The translations under genes and the position numbers were made by a program. From the NCBI GenBank assembly GCA_963989385.1, contig OZ022508.1:32882166-32946165 (forward strand): a stretch of DNA of 64,000 bases, written 5' to 3'. Every line of letters begins with the position of its first letter. Positions within the stretch are counted from its first letter, which is position 1. The DNA comes from Ctena decussata (Eukaryota; Mollusca; Bivalvia; Lucinida; Lucinidae). Below are positions 37,901-42,519 of the stretch, in pieces. The notes below the pieces were generated by a model, which was not told the origin of the DNA, did no database searches, and worked only from the letters and a program-made list of their open reading frames with translations.

Positions 37901-40892
37901 CATTTCAGATTTTCAAAAACGATACAGATATTTTCATCTTTAGTGCATATAAGCTATGTTAGTCTGATAAACTGTTAAACGAAGACTGTGTATGTGACAA
38001 TACTGCAGTATACCCTTTTTACACCATTTACACAGTATAGTGACATGTATATGTATATGTGACAATACTGCAGTATACCATTTTTACACCATTTACACAG
38101 TACACAGCCATTTACCCCTACACATTCGAAATAAAAACTTGTCAAAAAAGTTTGGAAACTGCACAAATTTTTATGCTATTGCTGACATTTAGTACACGTG
38201 TACCCCATTTCACGCACACGGAATGCGTAAGGCATCAAAGTTAATACCTAATTATAATATATTCATTGATACGGAGGACGAATACAAATTTTTCCTTATG
38301 TGTCCTTGTTTTGCTGATTTAAGAACAACAAACGATCGTACGGTTTTACTATCTAAATGTTTAACATCACAATAGTTTAATATGTTATAAAGTTATATTT
38401 TAGAGTTTAATATCATGTCAAAAAAAGGTTAAGAAACTACCACTGAAAAAAAAAAAGGTTTTTAAGAAATTTGCACACTTCAAGCAGTATGCATATCACA
38501 TGTACACGCAATTCGCAAAGTAAGCTACGGGACTATTCATTCATACTTTCATAATCTCTAAACGCCTAATTAATGAGTAATGAAGCAGCGCCCCCTTATC
38601 AAGGCACGGTAAGCATTCTGAAGATATACTGGCGTAAACATGATCTTTCGAAACCCCTTCGATACCACACAGAGGTAAAACAGCTCAAGAGAGATAACGT
38701 ACACTTGTAACTGCTAAAATACCTTGCGAGAGTGTCATGTCAATTTGAATTACTGCTTAAGAAAACCGGTTTTGGGGTGCGAATTGCGCATGTCCAGACA
38801 AGCCTGCGCTTGCGCAGGCTAGTCTGACCCTGCGCAATTCGCTTTTTTTTTAAATCATGACAGCAAAAAAAAAATCGCGGCAAACTTTGTATACTCTGGA
38901 CAGACTACGTATTTGCACCAGTTATTCGCAGTTACGTTTAAGAAAGGTTTTGCTAAGTTAACAAGCTTGCAGAAAATCAAATCAAATACAGATATATTAA
39001 AGAGAGGCGTTTACATTTTTGTAATATATTGCATTTTGTACATTCTTCAATTACAGTCAGTTTTTTGCATTTTCGCGATATGTGTTTCTATTGCAGTCAG
39101 TTTTTTGCATTTTCGCGATATGTGTTTCAATTGCAGTCAGTTTTTGCATTTTCGCTATATGTGTTTCAATTGCAGTCTGTTTTTTTTGCATTTTTGCGAT
39201 ATGTTTTTCAATTGCAGTCAGTTTTTTGCATTTTCGCTATATGTGTTTCAATTGCAGTCAGTTTTTTTTTTCATTTTCGCGATATGTGTTTCAATTGCAG
39301 TCAGTTTTTTGCATTTTCGCTATATGTGTTTCAATTGCAGTCAGTTTTTGCATTTTCGCGATATGTGTTTCAATTGCAGTCAGTTTTTGCATTTTCGCGA
39401 TACATATCATACTAGTAGCAAAGAAAATAAATAAATAAATAGATAAATAAATGAAAGCGTATGCGTGACTCTCCGCGATTAAAATTTCACTATAATTAAT
39501 TGAAGCCCAAGCGATATATGCAATTTCATATGGGCTGATGAATGCATATCATACATGTAACAAATATATAAAGGAAAACTATATCCTTAGCCTACATATA
39601 ACAAGTTAGTATATATCATGTAACATCATTCAACAGACAATATACAAAGCAGTAACCAGAGGCATTTTGGCATTTCATCTTGGCCCTTTTAACCCATTTT
39701 GATCGAAACATGAAAGAAAGTTGTACCCTGTTTACTTAAATAGCACGTACATAACCAATTTTGATTGTGAACAATTTTAGAATGCATGACATTGCTATAC
39801 TTTGACTAATACCACAACCTACAGATACCCCAAAACAATAGCATGAGGTACCCATACAAGGGCTACACTGGCTTTATCATGGTATAAGATAGATCACGGT
39901 TTGTCTGTCTATACGGTCGATAATCCACTCGCTAAAGCTCGTGGATTATCTCTCCGTACAGGCGGACGAACCATGCTCTATCTGTCTTTTAAAATTTGCT
40001 CGAGTTCGAAACCAAACAAAGGCCTGTGGCTGCCAGCAGATTGATGGAAAAAGGGCTATTTCATAAAATTCCAAGAGTTAAAAGGGACTTTAAGTCATGT
40101 GCGTACTTCAAATACTATAATCAGCCTGAGATTTCTGCAAACTGATCAGTCCCCCGTTTTCCATTTTTTGCATTCTCCACGGCTCACAGATTGTATATGC
40201 GAAAAGGAAAGATTCTGGTCAGTCTGCGCGGTTGCGAGGCAGATCTGAGTCTTCCCTCTCCGCACATGTTGTAAGGTCCCTTTTCATGCAAAACGTATAT
40301 CATATGTCGTGGCTCCCTGTATAACCAATGCAACTCTTAGGAGTTACATTTACCACAACTCACATTTATGGATAAATAAGAAAAAAAATCCCATAATCAG
40401 CAAAGAAAAATAAAACACAGACACACAAACAAAAACCCCTTATCCAGAGGGTCTGGCAACTCACAAATCAAAAATGCATATTACATGTTTATTAGAAACA
40501 ATGAATGAAATTGATGAATTGAAAAGACAAAACGAGCATGTAGTTAAATGATGAAATTATTAAAAGCAAGCTTAACAATTAAAGACAAAGTCAGTTAAAG
40601 AAAATTATTCTATAAATCTATAAAATGAAGTGCTGTTATTACACTTAATGTTATATTGTTAAAGTTAATAGCAATCTCATTAACTGATAAGGAATTAAAT
40701 GTACACGAAATTTAAATTAAGAAAGTAATCTGCAAACTTAAATATAAAGGAGAGGGTTAGAAAGATTAGAAAGCAAAATAAATAAAACTTGTTATACATA
40801 CAGTACTCACCGCCGGCAAACACATTGCCGATTCCGACGACGACGATGGCAACAAACAGCAATGTCGACATTGTCACATAGTTATCCGTCAT
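53..40892 (-). CDS. Secreted protein with tandem F5/8 type C (discoidin) domains, six exons seen, 3' end off window
   Basis: The coding exons are 40892-40811, 12912-12707, 9018-8896, 8455-8317, 7106-6972 and 225-53. Together they give 858 nt, or 286 codons, with no stop; every junction is GT-AG and every phase matches. Residues 1-26 form a signal peptide. Domain 1 spans Cys29 to Cys182, with PLGM near 34, WLQVDLG at 86-92, VTGVMTQGR at 97-105, an inner Cys61/Cys77 pair and the closing MRVEVIGC. Domain 2 starts at Cys185, with GKIRASS, GWCA, WLQIDIG, VTGVITKGRGDS and WYNYK, and stops at the window edge. F5/8C domains are usually extracellular and bind phospholipid or carbohydrate; in bivalves such proteins are often lectin-like or adhesive, so that role is inferred. 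The domain assignment is firm. Total length and any further domains are unknown. Confidence 0.87.
607..752. repeat. Tandem duplication, two 73 bp units
   Basis: Both units start AACGGACATCAGTGAT and end CCTGTGTTT. The junction is at 679/680. Internal substitutions show the duplication is not recent. Confidence 0.8.
1025..1263. mobile_element. FB-A fold-back element, copy 1
   Basis: The 239 bp element starts TGAGCCGCGAC and ends GTCGCGGCTCA, with arms complementary over about 80 bases (ACAAAACCAACA / TGTTGGTTTTCTC, GCCCAGCGCAGACTCAGATC / its complement). ATTT occurs at both outer edges. It lies in intron 5. Confidence 0.85.
1690..1855. mobile_element. FB-B fold-back element, copy 1 (degenerate)
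   Basis: The core at 1710-1774 reads AACAGTGTAGATCCAGATGA...CATCTGGATCTACACTGTTTGC. It is followed by the family's CTCT(A)(G)TCTTT(G)AATTCT and CGTCTGC words. The TTAA ends are eroded. Confidence 0.65.
2046..2357. mobile_element. FB-H fold-back element made of short repeated units, copy 1
   Basis: The outer inverted ends are CAGGGTATAAACCAGTCCGCC and its near-complement. The inside is a palindrome centred near 2200 (CTGCCGAGGCTCTCGGCAG). Each arm repeats a unit of about 30 bp containing GAGACTGTCCGCG and CTTCCTGC. The open frames here are by-products of this structure. Confidence 0.8.
4378..4737. mobile_element. FB-D fold-back element, head-to-tail dimer
   Basis: Two palindromes share one pair of outer ends (CAGAGC.GTAGATAAGAGG / CCTCTTATCTAGGGCTCTG). 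Each has a core CATCTGAACCGTCTCATTGAGACGGTTCAGATG. The first unit ends ATTATCACC at 4552 and the second starts GGTATTTGATGATAATT at 4553, without the terminal 20 bases between them. Confidence 0.8.
6422..6526. repeat. Near-perfect palindrome (about 50 bp arms)
   Basis: The arms read GGCCAACCGAACAGAAAGGG and CCCTTTCTGTTCGGTCGGC around a centre GGCGTAGTTACGCC. It can form a long hairpin with a few mismatches. I see one copy only. Confidence 0.8.
6972..7106 (-). CDS. Exon 5: start of F5/8C domain 2
   Basis: The acceptor is ctttcag and the donor AAAG then GTAAAG. The exon has two bases, 44 codons and one base. It starts with the same TA-TGT arrangement as exon 2, so each domain begins at a phase 1 junction with Cys. 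It encodes CKEQLGLPPYGKIRASSY, Cys209, and GWCA with Cys223. Reading past the donor meets a stop after 11 more codons, so splicing is required. The leftover G joins GA of exon 6 to give Gly229. Confidence 0.86.
7691..7762. repeat. CT microsatellite
   Basis: A CT-dinucleotide run with one GCTG interruption. It generates poly-Ser/Leu reading frames that are not genes. Confidence 0.95.
7938..8159. mobile_element. FB-A fold-back element, copy 2 (diverged)
   Basis: The arms are CGACAAAACCAACA and TTGTTGGTTTTCTCGTGTCGC, with CCCAGCGCAGACT and GATCTGAGTCTGTGCT inside. The left arm carries a small rearrangement (AAACCAACA twice). It lies in intron 4. Confidence 0.75.
8317..8455 (-). CDS. Exon 4: C-terminal part of F5/8C domain 1
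   Basis: The acceptor is ctctttcag and the donor CAGT then GTAAGT. The exon has 46 codons plus one base (phase 1). It encodes LFEGNTDS, then EPIVARFIKF, QWH and MRVEVIGC. These match the closing part of discoidin domains: F.GN.D, the P..AR..R segment, and R.E..GC, where Cys182 normally pairs with the opening Cys. The exon is short and is recognised by domain homology plus phase agreement on both sides. Confidence 0.88.
8456..8895 (-). other. Intron 3 (440 bp)
   Basis: This is the shortest intron, GT-AG, phase 0. It is AT-rich and I see no repeat element in it. Confidence 0.8.
8896..9018 (-). CDS. Exon 3: middle of F5/8C domain 1
   Basis: This is exactly 41 codons with phase 0 at both ends; the acceptor is ttctacag and the donor AAAAG then GTAACT. 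It encodes VTGVMTQGRADGNEWV followed by a strand (AFMISYS) and NWYYVKDQYG. This is the usual VTGVxTQGRxxxxxWV...F.V.YS...W..Y block of the domain. GRAD stands where domain 2 has GRGD. Confidence 0.9.
9367..9425. repeat. Hairpin centred on two EcoRI sites
   Basis: The arms GTGGCCAAACCGAATTC and GAATTCGGTTTGGCCAC meet over a CTC centre, perfect over 17 bases, with weaker outer pairing (CTTCAGAAA / GTCAGAAG). Confidence 0.8.
9470..9601 (+). mobile_element. Retroelement-like 3' tail
   Basis: GCACTTTGTGTTTGTGTCC, an AATAAA signal, GCATTTTGACTTGACTTG and a short (TTGAC)n run. The end resembles 3' tails of mollusc non-LTR elements. No coding part is attached, and the 5' limit is a guess. Confidence 0.35.
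10501..10718. mobile_element. FB-B fold-back element, copy 2
   Basis: The core GGCTCATCATGAGCC at 10579-10594 sits between diverged AACAGCG/ACTGTTCGCCCTCT arms. The family tail words GACGTAAATTTGTC and CTTTTTTGGCG follow. Confidence 0.65.
12396..12430. repeat. CTAT microsatellite
   Basis: About nine uninterrupted tetranucleotide units. Confidence 0.95.
12609..12678. mobile_element. FB-D fragment (right part)
   Basis: TTTTATCCAGAA...AAATTATCCCT and CCGTCTTATCTA match the right half of FB-D at 37500-37557. The palindromic core is missing. It lies 30 bases inside intron 2 from the exon 2 donor. Confidence 0.6.
12707..12912 (-). CDS. Exon 2: first half of F5/8C domain 1
   Basis: The acceptor is gttttcag and the donor is AGG then GTGAGT. 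The exon is 206 nt: two bases completing Val28, then 68 codons. It encodes the opening Cys29, the PLGM start motif, a strand ending in QISASS, the paired Cys61 and Cys77 (the latter within GWCAK), and the WLQVDLG signature. All are in the order expected for a discoidin domain. It ends phase 0 after GVSSR, so the next exon reads straight into VTGV. Confidence 0.9.
13223..13264. mobile_element. FB-F fragment (right arm)
   Basis: CCTAGAGGAGCAAATCTTTT and CTTTAAGAGTTAGCCCC match the right arm of FB-F at 19118-19160. Confidence 0.55.
13423..13440. repeat. G homopolymer tract
   Basis: An 18 bp run of G. Confidence 0.9.
14219..14286. mobile_element. FB-C fold-back element
   Basis: GCAAACAGTGTATACACAGATCAGACTGCTCC...GGAGTAGTCTGACCTGGATC...GCTTTTTGC gives a hairpin with a TA centre and a few mismatches. 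Confidence 0.7.
14625..14654. repeat. TTA microsatellite
   Basis: About ten trinucleotide units, with an AT-rich degenerate TTATTA stretch at 14715-14760. Confidence 0.9.
14913..15160. repeat. CAGT-rich minisatellite
   Basis: Clusters of AGTCAGTC alternate with TCATTTATCTGTT and TTTGTCCAGAACAAA, giving three imperfect units of about 65-80 bp. Confidence 0.75.
16200..16405 (-). mobile_element. tRNA-derived SINE, family 2, copy 1
   Basis: The complement begins with a tRNA-like head (GTCAGTGGATTAAGCGCTGG, then B box GGTTCGAGCCC) and ends with a short (CATC)n tail at 16203-16215. The body is shared with 17647-17805 (TCATATCAGGACGATGG and AAAGGCTGTGTGCA on the plus strand). I found no clear target duplication for this copy. 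Confidence 0.7.
16845..17314. mobile_element. Fold-back element interrupted by a SINE
   Basis: The inverted ends are CCTGGTTAACTATG (16845-16858) and CATAGTTAACCAGG (17301-17314), perfect over 14 bases. Repeated GTTACGAAACGAAAAAGAGC is on the left and its complement on the right. A SINE (16941-17147) with its own duplication sits near the middle, so the host element is older. Without the insert it would be about 250 bp. Confidence 0.8.
16941..17147 (+). mobile_element. tRNA-derived SINE, family 1, 5'-truncated copy
   Basis: Body and 3' end match the copies at 34117 and 42244 (CTTTCGTTTCTCCTTCCGCT, GGTTAACCGCTTAGGAGGTC). It starts inside the tRNA-like head (CCGGTCTGGCC), so the polymerase III boxes are lost. 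A 15 bp duplication, AATCAAACGACCAGA, flanks it (16926-16940, 17148-17162). The tail is (ATCA)n. Confidence 0.88.
17647..17805 (-). mobile_element. tRNA-derived SINE, family 2, copy 2
   Basis: Same body as 16200-16405, with B-box complement TCGAACCCGGGACC. It is truncated in the head. A 14 bp target duplication, CCTAGCAAATTAAT, flanks it (17633-17646 and 17806-17819). Confidence 0.82.
19091..19160. mobile_element. FB-F fold-back element
   Basis: GGATCTACTCTTAAAGGAAA, GAATTTGCTCC, TAGAGGAGCAAATG and CTTTAAGAATTGACCC form a hairpin around CCTAGAGG. Confidence 0.7.
19551..19654. repeat. Tandem duplication, two 52 bp units
   Basis: The units (19551-19602 and 19603-19654) are almost identical: GACATTGTTTTATTTTGTCA...GAGTAAGC, with one visible difference (GCATCG against GCGTCG). 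The duplication is young. Confidence 0.9.
19887..19938. repeat. CT microsatellite
   Basis: About 26 uninterrupted dinucleotide units. Confidence 0.95.
20329..20378. mobile_element. FB-C fold-back element (short)
   Basis: GCAAACAGTGCAAACC and GGGCTGCACTGTTTGTGC flank AGCAGTCTGATCTG. The left inner arm is deleted. Confidence 0.6.
21649..21768. mobile_element. FB-D-like fold-back element with a different core
   Basis: The palindrome TTGTTAGAACCGCCTCAGTG / AGGCGGTTCTAACAA lies between TGTTGTGG and CCACAACA. It is followed by AAATCACCAAAAACTCC. Layout as FB-D, sequence of the core different. Confidence 0.6.
21911..22148. mobile_element. FB-A fold-back element, copy 3
   Basis: 238 bp, with TGAGCCGCGACACGAGAAAA at the left and the matching complement at the right, ending GTCGCGGCTCA. 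Arms are well conserved. Confidence 0.88.
22355..22534. mobile_element. FB-J, two side-by-side palindromes, copy 1
   Basis: Left inverted pair: TATACCACCCTTACCAG and CTGGTAAGGGTGGTATA (22355-22437). Right palindrome: CCATGGTTTGTCC...CCACTCGCTAAAGCTCGTGG...GGACAAACCATGG (22448-22530). Confidence 0.75.
22951..23003. mobile_element. FB-F fold-back element
   Basis: CTCTTAAAGGAAAGAATTTG and its perfect complement surround a CTCCCGCAAGAG centre. The 3' flank (TGAAAGGACATCG, then CATGGAGGTGTGCGCATACA near 23090) recurs at 47400-47475, so the element is longer than the hairpin. Confidence 0.8.
23580..23695. repeat. Imperfect direct repeats
   Basis: Four variants of GTCGTGAGCG(CTATTCGCATA)GAT occur within 115 bases (near 23594, 23617, 23648 and 23671). 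Confidence 0.6.
24415..24660. repeat. Degenerate tandem repeats
   Basis: Repeated AATGGGAAACCTTAAAACA / TTGGGACACCAACTGAAAAC words in units of about 30-55 bp. Confidence 0.6.
24715..24800. mobile_element. FB-C fold-back element (rearranged)
   Basis: GCAAACGGTAAAGACC on the left and TTGGTCTGCACTGTTTGC on the right. The centre has CTCAGACTGACTGCTCC and GGTCAGCCTGCTCCAGG. Confidence 0.55.
25209..25414. mobile_element. FB-A fold-back element, copy 4
   Basis: 206 bp, with CAAGAAAACCAACAAAGTGG at the left and TTGTTGGTTTTCTCGTGTCG at the right. About 30 bases are deleted near the centre compared with other copies. Confidence 0.82.
25692..25715. repeat. G homopolymer tract
   Basis: A 24 bp G run; a shorter G-rich stretch lies at 25530-25550. 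Confidence 0.9.
26290..26386. repeat. Imperfect palindrome
   Basis: TTATTGTCGTACACACTTTG, CACCTATGTC and CGAAGAGAGCACAT pair with ATGTGCTTTCTTCG, GGCATAGATGC and AAAGTATATGCGATAATA. One copy seen. Confidence 0.65.
27187..27214. mobile_element. FB-F fragment (left arm)
   Basis: CTCTTAAAGGAAAGAATTTGC only. Confidence 0.6.
27371..27448. repeat. Palindrome
   Basis: CTCAAACTCAAAATAAAGTA and TACTTTATTTTGAGTTTGAG-like arms (two mismatches in about 31) surround a 15 base loop. Weaker pairing continues outward. Confidence 0.75.
27880..28440 (+). repeat. Long repeat, copy 1 of a rearranged pair
   Basis: Contains GAAACTTTGCAGGGTTTCTT and GTGGTTTTGGATTTT (segment X), then a run of TGGAGTGGAGT, then AAATATTGTTG and ATCATAAAATG (segment Y). 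Both recur at 31140-31570, but segment Y is inverted there and segment X is not. Confidence 0.7.
28852..28872. repeat. C homopolymer tract
   Basis: A 21 bp C run. Confidence 0.9.
28968..29800 (-). mobile_element. hAT-like non-autonomous DNA transposon (833 bp)
   Basis: The ends are CAGGGGTTTT and AAAACCCTG, with CTGTTG on both outer sides (28962-28967, 29801-29806). Subterminal AACTGGCC words occur repeatedly near both ends, as is common in hAT elements. The interior keeps a zinc-finger-like coding piece on the minus strand (29218-29439) but no catalytic domain. hAT duplications are normally 8 bp and only 6 match here, so the assignment is probable rather than certain. Confidence 0.6.
29218..29439 (-). 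pseudogene. Zinc-finger N-terminal remnant of a hAT/ZNF862-like protein
   Basis: A 73-codon frame encodes FQPGWLTELKCLKWLEFDD, then MKCSICK and VTGCTNYKKTSLL. This follows the layout of the N-terminal zinc-binding segment in hAT-related and ZNF862-like proteins (W..F.WL.YD...M.C..C....F..GC.N.K...L..H). It stops just before the expected histidines, and no dimerisation or catalytic part follows. I read it as a decayed piece carried by the 28968-29800 element; a splice out of the frame is possible but I see no partner. Family assignment is by pattern only. Confidence 0.45.
31140..31570. repeat. Long repeat, copy 2 of a rearranged pair
   Basis: 31140-31395 is the inverted counterpart of 28190-28440 (CATTTTATGATGAAAGAGCA, the CCACTCCA run, TAAAATACACAGTGCC). 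31406-31570 is in the same orientation as 28038-28180 (CAAACTTTGCAGGGTTTCTT, GTGGTTTTGGATTTT). The switch point is an A/T-rich run at 31395-31405. Confidence 0.7.
31575..32030. repeat. Degenerate tandem repeats, about 120-170 bp units
   Basis: Three units each carry a variant of GAGCCCGAGTCTCAATCCCA, then ATGTATACCAA, then CAGTTCCTGAGAAAACTGTG. All are well diverged. Confidence 0.6.
32581..32643. mobile_element. FB-F fold-back element
   Basis: CTCTTAAAGGAAAGAATTTG and CAAATTCTTTCCTTAAAAAG around CTTCTCTAGGAA. Confidence 0.75.
33566..33778. mobile_element. FB-B fold-back element, copy 3
   Basis: ACTTTAAGCACCTGTGACG at the left. A near-perfect hairpin at 33600-33666 runs GCAAACAGCATAGATC to GATCTACGCTGTTTGC around TCATCATGA. 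Then come TAGTCTTTGAATTCTCAATA, GTCGTCTGCTTTTTGG and a worn TTAA end. Confidence 0.8.
34117..34387 (+). mobile_element. tRNA-derived SINE, family 1, full copy
   Basis: The head (34122-34193) is tRNA-like with an A box (TAGCGCAATCGG), a CGT anticodon position as in tRNA-Thr, and B box GGTTCGAATCC (34173-34183). Then come a non-tRNA body and a (CAAC)n-type tail. A 12 bp duplication, TGTACCAATCCT, flanks it (34105-34116, 34388-34399). The flanks and body show it is a SINE, not a tRNA gene. Confidence 0.92.
34771..34861. mobile_element. FB-F-like fold-back element
   Basis: GGTATTCTTACTGGAAAGAA...TTCTTTCCAGTAAGAATACC, perfect over 20 bases and more. The left arm carries the AACTGGAAAGAATTTGC piece twice. 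The ends differ from other FB-F copies. Confidence 0.75.
36249..36316. mobile_element. FB-C fold-back element (best copy)
   Basis: GCCAAACAGTGCAAACCCAG, ATCAGACTGC, TCTTAAGGG, then GCAGTCTGATCTGGGTCTGC and ACTGTTTGC. A nearly perfect hairpin of about 30 bp per arm. Confidence 0.85.
36836..37005. repeat. Long near-perfect palindrome (about 82 bp arms)
   Basis: The arms run from CACGCACAGGGACTCGGGTC to GACCCGAGGCCCTGTGCGC around GGTTATATAGAGTATAACC. Inner arms (ACTGAAAATACGTATCAGGA, TGTACCGGGTGGTTAT and complements) are perfect. The few outer mismatches are single bases plus one small length difference. No second copy in the window. Confidence 0.9.
37246..37312. mobile_element. FB-C remnant
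   Basis: AGACCCAGGTCAGACTGCTC and CACAGTGTGTGCC. The right arm is badly eroded. Confidence 0.4.
37363..37566. mobile_element. FB-D fold-back element, monomer
   Basis: Ends CAGAGGTCTAGATAAGAGG and CCTCTTATCTAGACCTCTG, complementary throughout. Core CGTCTCGTCGAGACG within CCCTCATCTGAA / TTCAGATGAGGGG. This is the single-unit form of the dimer at 4378-4737. Confidence 0.85.
37991..38102. repeat. Tandem duplication, about 47 bp units with spacer
   Basis: TATGTGACAATACTGCAGTA, TACC.TTTTTACACCATTTACACAGTA occurs twice (37991-38037, 38056-38102). Confidence 0.8.
38778..38844. repeat. GC-rich hairpin
   Basis: TGCGAATTGCGCA...GCCTGCGCTTGCGCAGGC...TGCGCAATTCGC, with GTCCAGACAAGC and CTAGTCTGACC between. 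Confidence 0.75.
39049..39403. repeat. Minisatellite, nine units of about 40 bp
   Basis: The consensus AATTGCAGTCAGTTTTTTGC, ATTTTCGCGATATGTGTTTC recurs nine times. Unit length varies from 39 to 42 through the T tract. The repeat lacks stops in all three plus frames, so long repetitive reading frames appear by chance. Confidence 0.92.
39889..39983. mobile_element. FB-J palindrome, copy 2
   Basis: AGATAGATCACGGTTTGTC...GATAATCCACTCGCTAAAGC...GGCGGACGAACCATGCTCTATCT. The core is identical to 22477-22505, while the ends have diverged. Confidence 0.75.
40811..40892 (-). CDS. Exon 1: start codon and signal peptide
   Basis: This exon encodes 27 codons plus one base and ends at a GT donor (CGGCG then GTGAGT), phase 1. 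The peptide has a short polar start, a hydrophobic core (LLFVAIVVVGIG) and a likely signal-peptidase site after VFA. There are two candidate starts, Met1 and Met8 (MSTLLFV). The second leaves a more typical signal peptide. An in-frame TGA lies about 32 bases upstream in the genomic sequence. The bases directly before Met1 (ctgtatttacag) look like a splice acceptor, so an upstream non-coding exon is likely. The single G left over joins TA of exon 2 to make Val28. Confidence 0.8.
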
Positions 40893-41370
40893 CTGTAAAT
40901 ACAGTTTTAAAACTTTTCGTCAAAAGTAAAATACGGTCACTAAAATAATCCAAACACTAAAATGTGCGTCTTAAATCCGTTTTCACATGTTAGTTTTAAT
41001 CCAGAGAAACGAAATATTTCCAACTATCTGTAATTAAGAATTCGATTTGTCACATATTTTTCTTTCTTCATGCACAGTTAAAAAGAAAGAAAAAAGCAGG
41101 TGCATATACCAAAATAAATATTTGACTATTAGATCCACTTGAAACTGGAGTATTAGTAGGTATTAAAGACGAATAAAGTAAACACAAGTAAAATCCAAGT
41201 CCGCTCAAAAGAAAGATTAATCCGCACAGAAAATGATAAAAAAAAATCTTAGAGTACGAAAACGTAATAATCCGCTGAAACTAGCTTATCCTTTATTCGA
41301 AATACTTAAAAATTTGTACTTCACTTGGTGAAATGCTATATTAAACTGATCCGCGTGATAGCTCTGTTAC

Positions 41371-41571
41371 CTGTGCTGTACTCCGCGTGTAAACAGTTCG
41401 CTTTGAATCATGTGACGCATTGCAATAGACTGGTTTGTTGTGATTGCGTCTCGATTATAGCCATACGTTTTGAGAGAAAAATCAATGACAATTCCAGCTC
41501 TCGTCTCGCGAGAAACAAACGGTATTTGGTATTTAAGCGTGGCGGCGCGAATTCTTTAAAGTACTGACTCA
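41371..41571 (-). promoter_or_regulatory. Candidate 5' exon and promoter of the discoidin-domain gene
   Basis: On the minus strand a good donor (CACAG then GTAACAG, exon edge at 41371) could pair with the acceptor just before Met1, giving a 478 bp 5' UTR intron (40893-41370). Upstream is a local GC and CpG rise with the palindrome TCTCGCGAGA (41504-41513), a motif known from vertebrate core promoters, an AP-1-like TGAGTCA (41565-41571 on the complement) and a TGCGTCA word. This is inference from motifs and position only; the exon start is not resolved. Confidence 0.35.
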
Positions 41572-42010
41572 AATGACATCAAACTATTGAAATTTTAAGA
41601 TAGAAGACCTGTGGTTTTATAATATTGCTTGATACGGTGAATGATTAAACAGTTTCGTTGTCATATTTTGTAGCTTTTCCCGCCATTTAACTCATAACTC
41701 TGTCACGATTTCTGGTGACGGAAGTTATGAATGGCATCTCTGATCAATGGCAGCCTGTTTGGGTTAAGGTATGTTGTTTACTTAGGCCAGGAATAGTTGA
41801 CCTTCGAGGTTTATTCTATGCTGATTAATTAATTTTTCTATAGACTGACCTGGCTGAATGCTGCGTAAGCATTGGGGTATCTAAGGTAATTCCGTGATAT
41901 ACATACTCATAGTTTATTTCCCTTTGATTTGATTTGATTTGGTTTAGCCCCTAAGATACTTCTCAGTGTCTTGGCATATTAAATCTTGTCAAGTTTACGA
42001 AATTTCAACT

Positions 42011-42078
42011 GCAAATACACAGGCGGGATTGAAATTTTGTCAAATTGACAAAATTTCAATACGCACCTGCGTATTTGC
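42011..42078. mobile_element. FB-S hairpin, copy 1
   Basis: GCAAATACACAGGCGGGATTG, AAATTTTGTCAAATTGACAAAATTT and CGCACCTGCGTATTTGC. The same core occurs at 49469-49538. Confidence 0.7.
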
Positions 42079-42243
42079 GTACAGGCATTTATGCAACTGC
42101 ATGTTATTCAGTACGAAATAGTTGAGTTCCAGGTCCGTTAACTGCAGTTCGTAACATACCAAATGTTGCTATTGTTACTGAGGATGAGCCTATTTTTTAA
42201 AGAAGGAACGTTGACCAGTAGAACAGAAGCCTGTTCCATATTA

Positions 42244-42519
42244 AGCCGGGCCGGGTAGCGCAATCGGTAGGGCACCTGACTCGTAAGTCAGAGGTCCTGG
42301 GTTCGAATCCCGGTCTGGCCACATACTTTCGTTTCTCCTTCCGCTGATTCAAAAAGGGCAGTTGTCAGTTACTGGCGAAAGTATGTGCACTTAGTACTGG
42401 TTAACCGCTTAGGAGGTCTAAGCCTGCCCAGGAATAGTGTGGTTAGGTTAACTGACCGTCCCGACATGACCTTAGTTGTTCACCGTGGACGTTAAGCATC
42501 AAATCAACCAACCAACCAA
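42244..42519 (+). mobile_element. tRNA-derived SINE, family 1, full copy
   Basis: Same head, body and (CAAC)n tail as 34117-34387, with only scattered differences. Box B is GGTTCGAATCC. A 13 bp duplication, CTGTTCCATATTA, flanks it (42231-42243, 42520-42532). Confidence 0.92.

Larger units (their letters stand above)
12913..40810 (-). other. Intron 1 (27.9 kb)
   Basis: This intron lies between the signal-peptide exon and the first discoidin exon. Both ends are phase 1, so no extra exon is needed, though a skipped or alternative phase 1-1 exon cannot be excluded. Most of its repeats are listed separately. Quiet stretches where I see nothing convincing are 15200-16190, 17820-19090, 19950-20320, 23126-24410, 25716-26280, 29810-31130, 32650-33560, 35000-36240 and 38860-39040. 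Confidence 0.75.

Noticed and set aside
38913..39438. Three long repetitive reading frames
   Set aside because: They are the 40 bp minisatellite read in three frames.
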